In this document: one piece after another, positions 1 to 6,561 of the stretch
Numbering within the stretch: position 1 is the stretch's first letter
Layout: the number at the start of each line of letters is the position of its first letter
Source: Chroococcus sp. FPU101
Lineage (GTDB): Bacteria > Cyanobacteriota > Cyanobacteriia > Cyanobacteriales > Microcystaceae
Direction: 5' to 3'
Assembly (NCBI RefSeq): GCF_017312365.1
Contig: NZ_BLJI01000035.1
Location: 1-44,259 of the forward strand
Length of the DNA stretch: 44,259 bases
The notes under the pieces: generated by a model
Seen by the model: the letters and a program-made list of their open reading frames with translations, nothing else
Databases searched by the model: none
What the model was told of the DNA's origin: nothing
Made by a program: the position numbers and the translations under genes

Positions 1-2
1 AT

Positions 3-41
3 TTAAAAGCTCAAAAGTTTAGACGGGAGTTACTTGAGTGA
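3..41 (+). CDS. C-terminal end of an upstream gene, possibly the YefM-type antitoxin (partial)
   Basis: Only the last codons are inside the window. Frame 3 reads LKAQKFRRELLE and stops with a TGA that overlaps the GTG start of the toxin gene as GTGA, an arrangement typical of toxin-antitoxin pairs. Frame 2 also closes early, with TAG at 20-22, so the true upstream stop cannot be decided from this fragment. The antitoxin identity is inferred only from the partner gene. It is not read from these residues. Confidence 0.35.
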   Translation, partial: LKAQKFRRELLE

Positions 42-298
42 ATTTGATTTTTTCAGATGATGCTTGGGATGATTATTTGTATTGGCCGGAAACAGATCGA
101 AAAACTCTTAAGAAAATTAATGCACTGATTAAAGAAATTAAACGTACTCCTTTTGAAGGTACAGGAAAGCCAGAAGCTCTTAGATATGAATTTTCAGAGT
201 TTTGGTCAAGGCGTATTAATGATGAACATAGAATTGTGTATAAAGTCGAGGAAAATGCAATTTTTTTGATACAAATGAGATACCACTATCTGAAATAA
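38..298 (+). CDS. yoeB: Txe/YoeB family toxin
   Basis: An 86-aa protein of the RelE/YoeB superfamily, whose members bind the ribosomal A site and cleave mRNA during translation. Visible family marks are DDYLYW near residues 11-16, the lysine-rich helix (KTLKKINALIKEIKR), PFEG.GKPE near 38-46, and the C-terminal block WSRRINDEHRIVYKV ending in RYHY. The histidine of NDEHR and the last His-Tyr pair match the residues used by YoeB nucleases, so it looks intact. It starts with GTG at 38, with GGGAG at 25-29 eight bases before it. It probably forms the second gene of a yefM-yoeB operon whose antitoxin lies mostly outside the window. Confidence 0.9.
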   Translation: MNLIFSDDAWDDYLYWPETDRKTLKKINALIKEIKRTPFEGTGKPEALRYEFSEFWSRRINDEHRIVYKVEENAIFLIQMRYHYLK

Positions 299-503
299 CT
301 TATAAACTTGTCATGTATTACATAGATGATAACTGATAATTAATCATTAAATTTTCCGAACAAGTGATATAAATAGTTACAGTTATTGCTCAATCAAAAA
401 ATTATGCACTCTTAATGAAAATCACTCTCAAACTAAGAGTTAAAGGAGAATGTCACTCTTTTACGCGACAATGGTTTAAGGGATTAGTCGGATAGATGTA
501 ATT

Positions 504-1772
504 ATGAGTGTAGAACTAATTTGTGTGGGAACGGAATTACTGTTAGGAGATATTTTAAATAGTAATGCTCAGTATTTAGCTCAAGAATTTGCAAGACTCG
601 GCATCTCGCACTACTATCAAAGTGTAGTCGGTGATAATATTGGTCGCATTCATCAAGTGATTGATTTAGCGTGTCAAAGATCTTCTATTTTAATTTTTAC
701 AGGGGGTTTAGGCCCGACTCCCGATGATTTAACGACAGAAGCGATCGCATCTTATTTTAATACACCCCTGATTGAAGATACCGAGGTTCTTCAAGATATT
801 CAACATAAATTTAACTCGATTGGGCGAGTCATGACCCCCAGTAATTGCAAACAAGCTCTCATTCCTCAAGGTGCAAGTGTACTATCTAATCCCTCTGGAA
901 CGGCACCAGGGATGATTTGGCAACCGCGACCGAATTTAATTATTTTGACTTTTCCTGGTGTTCCTTCAGAAATGAAACGGATGTGGCAAGAAACAGCCGT
1001 CCCTTACTTAAAAAAACAAGGATGGGGAAAGGAAATTATCTATAGTCGTTTGATGAAATTTCGCGGTATTGGAGAATCGGCACTCGCTGAAAAAGTGGGG
1101 GATTTACTCAATTTATCTAATCCTACTGTCGCTCCTTACGCTTCGATGGGAGAAGTTAAACTAAGAGTATCCGCAAAAGCAAAATCTGAAACGGAAGCTA
1201 TTACCTTAATTGAACCTGTTGCCCAAAAAATTCGAGAAGTTGCAGGATTAGATTATTTTGGTTCAGATACAGATACACTCGCTTCGGTGGTTGGACAACT
1301 TTTGCGAGAAATGAAACAGACTCTTAGTGTCGCTGAATCTTGTACAGGTGGCGGTTTAGGAGCAATGCTGACTACGATTGCTGGTAGTTCAGATTACTTT
1401 TATGGTGGTGTGATTTCCTATGATAATCGGATTAAAATCGCACTTTTGGACGTAAATAAAGATGATTTAGCAGAATATGGTGCCGTGAGTGAGATTGTTG
1501 CCCAACAAATGGCTAAAGGAGTCAAAAATAAGCTAGGAACTGATTGGGGAATCAGTCTTACAGGAATTGCGGGGCCAGGTGGAGGAAGTGATGTAAAACC
1601 CGTCGGACTGGTTTACATTGGTTTTGCGACTCCAGATGGTGGAGTAGAAGCGCACGAATATCGTTTAGGACAACAAAGAGAACGGGAAACCATTCGTTAT
1701 CTGAGTTCTTGCATTGCTCTTGATGGTTTACGTCGTCTACTGATAAAAAAATTAGAAAAAAATTGTAATTAA
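504..1772 (+). CDS. cinA: CinA family protein (competence/damage-inducible; NMN amidohydrolase)
   Basis: A 422-aa two-domain CinA. The N-terminal half is the MoaB/CinA molybdopterin-binding-like fold (ELICVGTELLLGDI at the start, then FTGGLGPTPDD near residues 66-76). The C-terminal half is the CinA amidohydrolase domain (VAESCTGGGLGAML, ISYDN, GIAGPGGG), which in characterised members deamidates nicotinamide mononucleotide in the pyridine-nucleotide salvage cycle. Length and both motif sets are normal. The start ATG has only a weak ribosome site. The spacer before it holds an inverted repeat ACTCTTA/TAAGAGT at 408-440 and no other gene that I can support. It is probably transcribed alone. 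Confidence 0.95.
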   Translation: MSVELICVGTELLLGDILNSNAQYLAQEFARLGISHYYQSVVGDNIGRIHQVIDLACQRSSILIFTGGLGPTPDDLTTEAIASYFNTPLIEDTEVLQDIQHKFNSIGRVMTPSNCKQALIPQGASVLSNPSGTAPGMIWQPRPNLIILTFPGVPSEMKRMWQETAVPYLKKQGWGKEIIYSRLMKFRGIGESALAEKVGDLLNLSNPTVAPYASMGEVKLRVSAKAKSETEAITLIEPVAQKIREVAGLDYFGSDTDTLASVVGQLLREMKQTLSVAESCTGGGLGAMLTTIAGSSDYFYGGVISYDNRIKIALLDVNKDDLAEYGAVSEIVAQQMAKGVKNKLGTDWGISLTGIAGPGGGSDVKPVGLVYIGFATPDGGVEAHEYRLGQQRERETIRYLSSCIALDGLRRLLIKKLEKNCN

Positions 1773-1862
1773 TCCTACCCTTCGCTAAGAAACATATGTT
1801 AATCTTTATGTAGAAGACACTTACTATTACCCAGCTTGTCCCCTTGAGAGTTGTAACACTGA

Positions 1863-1883
1863 TTATCAAACTATTTTTGATAA
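1863..1883. repeat. AT-rich hairpin behind cinA
   Basis: Perfect arms TTATCAAA and TTTGATAA flank a 5-base loop. It lies 90 bases after the cinA stop and 66 bases before the next small gene, so it may end cinA transcription or be an operator for the small gene. There is no clear U-run. Confidence 0.4.
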
Positions 1884-1948
1884 AACGTATTCACTTTAAA
1901 CAAGCTAATCAAGATCACTCTTTCTACAGTAGAGGAGCAGTCTGACCG

Positions 1949-2083
1949 ATGGACTACATAGACCAATTGTTGGAAAAGATTAGAGAATGGGCGCGCAGAA
2001 TCGTTGAAACCCTTTTCGGCCCTGAAGCAGAACCCGAACCCGAATTAATTCCAATTCCTGTGAGAGAACCTCGACAACGCTAA
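1949..2083 (+). CDS. Small conserved-looking acidic/proline-tailed protein (44 aa)
   Basis: An open frame of 44 codons between cinA and aroQ. A good ribosome site (AGAGGAG at 1931-1937) precedes ATG by about 11 bases. The product has an amphipathic N-terminal helix (DQLLEKIREWARRIVETL) followed by a Pro/Glu tail (GPEAEPEPELIPIPVREP). There is no signal peptide or membrane segment. It ends 34 bases before the aroQ start, so the two are probably cotranscribed. The regular helix-plus-tail composition and the ribosome site argue for a real gene. I do not recognise a family with certainty, and the function is unknown. Confidence 0.6.
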   Translation: MDYIDQLLEKIREWARRIVETLFGPEAEPEPELIPIPVREPRQR

Positions 2084-2117
2084 CCCCGATCACATAAGAT
2101 AATAAAGATAAAATATT

Positions 2118-2567
2118 TTGGAAAAGTATAGTATTTTGGTCTTGCACGGGCCTAACCTTAATTTGTTAGGAAAGCGAGAACCGAATTTATACGGGAGTCT
2201 TACGCTGGATGAAATTAACCTTCTCTTAACTGAGGAGGCTAGTTCTTTAGGAGTGACCCTAGCAACGCTACAATCAAATCATGAAGGGGTGTTAGTCGAT
2301 GCCATTCATGAAGCTTGGGGAATTCATCAAGGAATTGTGATTAATGCAGGTGCGTATACTCATACGAGTGTAGCAATTCGAGATGCTTTATTAGGAGTAA
2401 AAATCCCTGCTGTAGAAGTTCATTTAAGTAATATTTATCAACGCGAAAGTTTTCGCCATCATTCATATATTGCACCTGTAGTGATAGGTCAAATTAGTGG
2501 TTTTGGTGCAGATAGTTATAAATTGGGTTTAAAAGCGATCATCAATTATTTACATTCTGTAACTTAG
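2118..2567 (+). CDS. aroQ: Type II 3-dehydroquinate dehydratase
   Basis: A 149-aa enzyme of the shikimate pathway that removes water from 3-dehydroquinate to give 3-dehydroshikimate. Family motifs are complete: [19 protein letters not shown] near residues 7-26 (including the catalytic Tyr25), NAGAYTHTS, and [15 protein letters not shown]. Normal length for the dodecameric type II class. The start is TTG at 2118; no ATG or GTG is available before the conserved N-terminus, so this is the only usable start. aroA, another shikimate gene, lies 32 kb away in the window, so the pathway is not clustered here. Confidence 0.95.
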   Translation: MEKYSILVLHGPNLNLLGKREPNLYGSLTLDEINLLLTEEASSLGVTLATLQSNHEGVLVDAIHEAWGIHQGIVINAGAYTHTSVAIRDALLGVKIPAVEVHLSNIYQRESFRHHSYIAPVVIGQISGFGADSYKLGLKAIINYLHSVT

Positions 2568-2688
2568 AGTGGGTTTGTCGTGATGATGTTTTAGGTGTTA
2601 AGTGAAGTTGAACCTACATTAATTAACCGCAGAAAGCGTAGACCTATATGTATGATTAAATTTAGTTGTTTACCTAACCCAAAAAATT

Positions 2689-4437
2689 GTGAATATTTTG
2701 AGGCAAAATGTCGCCCTACTCAGCCTAGGGATTCAATTTTTATGGCTTTTTGTTATTTTTTATACAGACAAAACTATAGCTCAGAATGTATTAAAAAGTG
2801 AGCAAATTTCTCAAATTCCTCCGAGGGTGATTCCCCCAAGACCGACAGCGCCACCGTTACCTATACCGCAACCCTTACCCGAAGTACCTTTAGAAACACC
2901 TTCCCCCAGTCCTCCCATCACTCCCGAACTGCCTCAAATACCAGGTAATATTACGGTTAGTCAGTTTATTTTTGAGGGAAATACGGCTTTTAGTAACGAA
3001 GAACTGACCGCAGTCACTGCACCTTTTATAAATCGTCCGATTACTTTCGCAGAACTCCTACAAGCTGAAGCGGCTATAACAAAATCTTATACGAATGCAG
3101 GGTATATTAATTCTGGTGCCATTATTCCAGCTAACCAAACTTTAAATCAAAATGCTGCGATCGTCAAAATTCAAATTATTGAAGGTGGTCTAGAAGATAT
3201 ACAAGTAACTGTCGATGGACGACTCAAAAGCGAATATATTAGGAGTCGTTTAGCATTAGCCACAACAAAACCACTTAATCAAAATCGTTTATTAGAAGCT
3301 TTACAATTATTACAACTTAATCCTCTTGTTGAAAATATCTCAGCCGAGTTGTCTACAGGTTCGCGTCCAGAACTGAGTTTATTAACCGTTCGCGTTAAAG
3401 AAGCAGATACTTTTAATATGGAATTAGTAGCAGATAATGGCAGAAATCCTAGTGTAGGAAGTTTTCAAAGAGGACTGCGTATTATAGAAGATAATGTACT
3501 CGGTTATGGTGATGGTTTTTTCTTAGAGTACATCAATACTAACGGCAGCAATAACCTTGATCTACGTTATAGCATCCCGATTAACCCACGCAACGGTACA
3601 GTGATTTTAGCAGGTGGCATTAATTATTCAAGAGTCATTGAAGATCCCTTTGATGAACTTGATATTACGGGGAATTCCGCTTATTTTGAGCTAACAATAC
3701 GACAACCTGTAATTCAAACGCCTAAACATGAATTTGCTTTAGGGGTAACTGCTTCACATCAAGAAAGTAACAACGAAATTTTAGGGATTAATTATCCGCT
3801 TTCACCAGGTGCCGACGAAAACGGACAAACTCGTATTTCTGCCCTACGTTTTTTTCAAGAATGGTTACAACGCAGCCCTCAAGATGTATTAGCGGTTCGT
3901 TCTCAATTTAATGTCGGTCTTGGTATCGGTTCTACTGTTAATGCACATTCTCCCGATAGTCTGTTTTTTAATTGGCGCGGACAAGGACAATATGTAAGGC
4001 TTTTAGCACCAGATACATTATTTGTAATACGTTCTGATCTACAATTGGCGGATCGAGCCTTAGTACCTTTAGAACAATTTGCTGTAGGTGGTTTGTATAG
4101 TGTGCGCGGCTATCGTCAGGACTTGCTATTAACTGATAATGGCTTTTTTACAACTGCGGAGGTACGTCTCCCGATTTTACGGGTTGCAAGTATTAAAGGA
4201 GTATTACAGGTTGTGCCATTTGTCGATTTTGGCGTTGGTTGGAATAATGGAAATAACCCAATTCCTACTCCAAGTCCAAATACTTTAATCGGTGTTGGTT
4301 TAGGTTTACAATGGCAAATGAGCGATCGCCTAACAGCCCGTTTTGATTGGGGAATACCTTTAACGAAGGTAAATCAAAGTAATGATTCTTTGCAAGAACA
4401 AGGGTTATATTTTTCGTTGAATCTCAGTTTGTTTTAG
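2689..4437 (+). CDS. ShlB/FhaC/HecB family outer-membrane transporter (TpsB-like)
   Basis: A 582-aa outer-membrane protein of the two-partner secretion/Omp85 superfamily. In order: a signal peptide ending near residue 32 (TIAQ), a proline-rich linker at about 43-88, a POTRA domain at about 89-165 (FIFEGNTAFSNEEL, INSGAIIP, IIEGGLE), and a 16-strand-type barrel containing SVRGY, the conserved tip of the L6 hairpin, and ending in a terminal Phe as barrel proteins do. The GTG start is the only start between the upstream in-frame stop and the signal peptide. No TpsA exoprotein is nearby, so the substrate is unknown. A role in exporting an unlinked haemagglutinin-like protein is inferred. Confidence 0.85.
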   Translation: MNILRQNVALLSLGIQFLWLFVIFYTDKTIAQNVLKSEQISQIPPRVIPPRPTAPPLPIPQPLPEVPLETPSPSPPITPELPQIPGNITVSQFIFEGNTAFSNEELTAVTAPFINRPITFAELLQAEAAITKSYTNAGYINSGAIIPANQTLNQNAAIVKIQIIEGGLEDIQVTVDGRLKSEYIRSRLALATTKPLNQNRLLEALQLLQLNPLVENISAELSTGSRPELSLLTVRVKEADTFNMELVADNGRNPSVGSFQRGLRIIEDNVLGYGDGFFLEYINTNGSNNLDLRYSIPINPRNGTVILAGGINYSRVIEDPFDELDITGNSAYFELTIRQPVIQTPKHEFALGVTASHQESNNEILGINYPLSPGADENGQTRISALRFFQEWLQRSPQDVLAVRSQFNVGLGIGSTVNAHSPDSLFFNWRGQGQYVRLLAPDTLFVIRSDLQLADRALVPLEQFAVGGLYSVRGYRQDLLLTDNGFFTTAEVRLPILRVASIKGVLQVVPFVDFGVGWNNGNNPIPTPSPNTLIGVGLGLQWQMSDRLTARFDWGIPLTKVNQSNDSLQEQGLYFSLNLSLF

Positions 4438-4458
4438 GATTAATATTATCGTTCAAGA

Positions 4459-4486
4459 GTAGAGACGCGATATATCACGTCTCTAC
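4459..4486. repeat. Dispersed palindrome, family A, copy 1
   Basis: A 28-bp imperfect palindrome with arms GTAGAGACG and CGTCTCTAC around a centre containing GATATATC. It sits between two convergent genes (TpsB-like and rpmA), where it could fold in both transcripts and act as a two-way terminator. Three related copies are at 16255, 25522 and 37684. Confidence 0.85.
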
Positions 4487-4497
4487 AAGATCTAATT

Positions 4498-4773
4498 TTA
4501 GCCTGCTACAGCTTCTTGAGCAACGGGATAGACGCTAACTTTATACCGTTTTCTGTCTTTGTGTTCAAAGGTTACTACACCATCAGTTAAAGCATATAAA
4601 GTGTAATCTTTGCCACAACCGACATTAATACCAGGATGAACGCTACTACCACGTTGACGGATAATAATATTACCAGCTTTAACAACTTGTCCACCATAAC
4701 GCTTGACACCTAAACGTTTGGCTGTAGAGTCACGTCCGTTACGTGTACTACCTGTACCTTTCTTATGAGCCAT
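4498..4773 (-). CDS. rpmA: 50S ribosomal protein L27
   Basis: A 91-aa bL27, component of the large ribosomal subunit near the peptidyl transferase centre. It starts [16 protein letters not shown], the invariant N-terminus. It has no cleavable N-terminal extension of the Firmicutes type. Its start follows rplU by 35 bases with a strong ribosome site (AAAGGAG), so the two form the usual rplU-rpmA operon. The operon ends at the family A palindrome. Confidence 0.98.
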   Translation of the reverse strand: MAHKKGTGSTRNGRDSTAKRLGVKRYGGQVVKAGNIIIRQRGSSVHPGINVGCGKDYTLYALTDGVVTFEHKDRKRYKVSVYPVAQEAVAG

Positions 4774-4808
4774 TTTTTTCTCCTTTGATTATTTTAAATT
4801 GATGTTTG

Positions 4809-5198
4809 TTATTCTTCTTCTGTAGACGCATCAGTTAAGACAACACGTCTTAGATCTGTTTCTACCATAGCTAAAACTTCACCATTAACGCTAATCGAGT
4901 TAATCATAAAACGGGTTAACTCCTGACGATGACCCCGTTTTTTGCGGGTTTTCTTTTTGGGTTTCATTTTGTAGATGAGGATTTTTTTGCCTCTGCGGTG
5001 GTCTAAAACCGTTCCTTCAACCACTGCACCTTCTACAAAAGGTTGTCCTACCGTTATTTCATCATCATGACTGATTAAAAGAACTTTATCAATCGCTAAA
5101 GTTTCGCTTGCTTCAACGTGTAAACGTTCTATATCGTAAAAGCGTCCTGGTTCTACTTTTAGCTGTTTGCCACCAGTTTCAATAATTGCGTAACTCAT
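4809..5198 (-). CDS. rplU: 50S ribosomal protein L21
   Basis: A 129-aa bL21 that binds 23S rRNA. It opens with YAIIETGGKQLKV and contains the basic block KMKPKKKTRKKRGHRQ typical of the family, followed by a somewhat longer acidic C-terminus ending TEEE. It is the first gene of the rplU-rpmA operon. A near-consensus promoter lies about 110 bases upstream, leaving a leader of roughly 100 nt that could carry autoregulation; I see no defined leader structure that I can name. Confidence 0.98.
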   Translation of the reverse strand: MSYAIIETGGKQLKVEPGRFYDIERLHVEASETLAIDKVLLISHDDEITVGQPFVEGAVVEGTVLDHRRGKKILIYKMKPKKKTRKKRGHRQELTRFMINSISVNGEVLAMVETDLRRVVLTDASTEEE

Positions 5199-5307
5199 AA
5201 AAACACTTCTCTTTCTGATTTGCCGTACAGGTATCTAAATCAAGTTTGATCTAGAATTTGCCCATGCCTGAACCTGATCCGAGCAGGACTTAGACACACA
5301 ATCTACA

Positions 5308-5337
5308 ATTATCTAACATTTGTAACAACTTTGTCAA
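5308..5337 (-). promoter_or_regulatory. Sigma-70-type promoter for rplU-rpmA
   Basis: Read on the minus strand: TTGACA (5332-5337), 18 bases, then GATAAT (5308-5313). The -35 is perfect and the -10 has one mismatch. It lies between the tRNA-Ser gene and rplU, directed toward rplU. Confidence 0.7.
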
Positions 5338-5348
5338 GTTTTCTTCAA

Positions 5349-5433
5349 CGGAGAGGGAGAGATTCGAACTCTCGGAAGGTTTCCCTTCACTCGATTTCAA
5401 GTCGAGCGCATTAGACCACTCTGCCACCTCTCC
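5349..5433 (-). tRNA. tRNA-Ser (anticodon UGA)
   Basis: An 85-nt class II tRNA. The acceptor stem GGAGAGG pairs with CCTCTCC and the discriminator is G. The anticodon arm is CTCGA-CTTGAAA-TCGAG with anticodon TGA. There is a long variable arm (GGGAAACCTTCC region) and a T arm with GTTCGAATC. The 3' CCA is not encoded. It lies on the same strand as rplU and the metallophosphoesterase gene. Confidence 0.97.
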
Positions 5434-5461
5434 AAAGATCAGTATTATAACAAAAATTGAA

Positions 5462-6382
5462 CTAAACTGCTTGAGGAATATTTTCTTGTGTCGAGTAAAT
5501 TAATTTTTGATCATATATTTGATATTCTAAATTCACCCAAACTAGACTTACTTGTGTAACTTTTCCTTGTTCAAGGGTCACAATCGAGTAATTTCGCAGT
5601 TTTTGCCCATTTTTTTCTATGATACGCGGAACTCTAGCCGCATTCAAGTAAATTGTTTCTAAATCGCTCTGAATTTGTGTTCTGAGTTGAGTTTGGGTAT
5701 GCCTCAGACGATGGTGCATATGTCCAAACGTAACGAGGGGAATGTTTTTACCCATTTGTCTAGTAAGTGCGATCGCTTCAGCAAAATCTGGATCACCGTG
5801 ATCTCCCCCAATGGGTTGCCAGTCTTTCCCACAAATATCCTCTGCTTGTTCACCGAGTCCAGAAGGGCCATTATGCCCTAAAAATATCAGTGTATCAAAT
5901 GCTGTTTGTTCTACCTGTTCTATAATCTTAGCGGTAGACTCAGTAAAATTCTTGATACCGTAACGAGTCTGGAGAAACGTTTTATTTTTCCAGTCAGAAC
6001 CACCCCAACTAAAAGGACGACTTCCGACAATGGATAAACCAAACTCAGGAAAATCTAGTTTTCCATATCCCACATGAGCCTCTGCTAATAAATTTAATTG
6101 TTCTTGTACCCAGTCTTCCTTATCATGATCGTAGGGCGATTGTTTGCGTCCCCATGATGAAGCGGTATACCAAGCGTCATGATTCCCCATGATAGCCGCT
6201 TTAGGCAGGTCTAAAGACGCGATTTTACGCACAATATTAACAGATTCGTTACCAAAATCACCCACAAATAAAACTAAATCGACTTCTAAGTGTTTGAGGG
6301 TGAGATTATCTTGTTCTTCCCATTGATCGTGGATGTCTCCAACAACTGCAATTTTAATCTGATTTTTTAACTGACTGGTCAT
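5462..6382 (-). CDS. Calcineurin-like metallophosphoesterase (cyanobacterial TIGR04168-type)
   Basis: A 306-aa protein with the full set of metallophosphoesterase motifs: VVGDIHDQW, LFVGDFGN, IMGNHDAW, IFLGHNGPSG and TFGHMHHRL, which supply the Asp/His/Asn ligands of a dinuclear metal site. This subgroup is common in cyanobacteria and plants but its substrate is not known to me. I prefer ATG at 6382 (MTSQLKNQ...), just before the first catalytic motif. A TTG at 6433 would add 17 basic residues that look unlike the family. Neither start has a well-spaced ribosome site. It may share a transcript with the 32-aa peptide gene upstream. Confidence 0.88.
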   Translation of the reverse strand: MTSQLKNQIKIAVVGDIHDQWEEQDNLTLKHLEVDLVLFVGDFGNESVNIVRKIASLDLPKAAIMGNHDAWYTASSWGRKQSPYDHDKEDWVQEQLNLLAEAHVGYGKLDFPEFGLSIVGSRPFSWGGSDWKNKTFLQTRYGIKNFTESTAKIIEQVEQTAFDTLIFLGHNGPSGLGEQAEDICGKDWQPIGGDHGDPDFAEAIALTRQMGKNIPLVTFGHMHHRLRHTQTQLRTQIQSDLETIYLNAARVPRIIEKNGQKLRNYSIVTLEQGKVTQVSLVWVNLEYQIYDQKLIYSTQENIPQAV

Positions 6383-6454
6383 TCCTTTGATGAGGTGCAA
6401 TTTAATATTCTTTTGTATCCTATCATTCCTCAAAGGCTGTGTCAGGTTTAATGG

Positions 6455-6553
6455 CTACTTGACTTGACTAAAAAAAATAGCCGCTAAAATAATTAAACCC
6501 AATAAAGTTAAAGGTACCCAAAAGGCAGATAATTCAATCATTAAAGTATTCAT
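6455..6553 (-). CDS. Single-span small membrane peptide (32 aa)
   Basis: A 33-codon frame (ATG at 6551-6553, TAG at 6455-6457) coding for a peptide with a short N-terminus (MNTLMIELS), one strongly hydrophobic segment (about residues 11-28, FWVPLTLLGLIILAAIFF) and a polar tail SQVK. This is the architecture of the small subunits of thylakoid complexes (photosystem, cytochrome b6f, NDH-1), but it does not match the PsbM, PsbT, PetL, PetM or PetN sequences I can recall. An NDH-1 small subunit such as NdhP is a guess only. Its start is 8 bases from the divergent start at 6562, so each gene's leader and promoter must lie inside the other. Confidence 0.6.
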   Translation of the reverse strand: MNTLMIELSAFWVPLTLLGLIILAAIFFSQVK

Positions 6554-6561
6554 TTAAAAAT

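Noticed and set aside
416-496. 26-codon frame before cinA
   Set aside because: Too short, no ribosome site at its start, and it lies in the cinA leader.
1558-1869. 103-codon frame on the minus strand over the end of cinA
   Set aside because: It lies almost wholly antisense to conserved cinA codons, and its product has no recognisable pattern.
2595-2801. 68-codon frame overlapping the start of the TpsB-like gene
   Set aside because: It overlaps the signal peptide of a well-supported gene in another frame; it has no ribosome site or family pattern.
5462-6433. Longer form of the metallophosphoesterase starting with TTG at 6433
   Set aside because: The added 17 residues are basic and unlike the family start; the ATG at 6382 puts the first motif at the usual distance.
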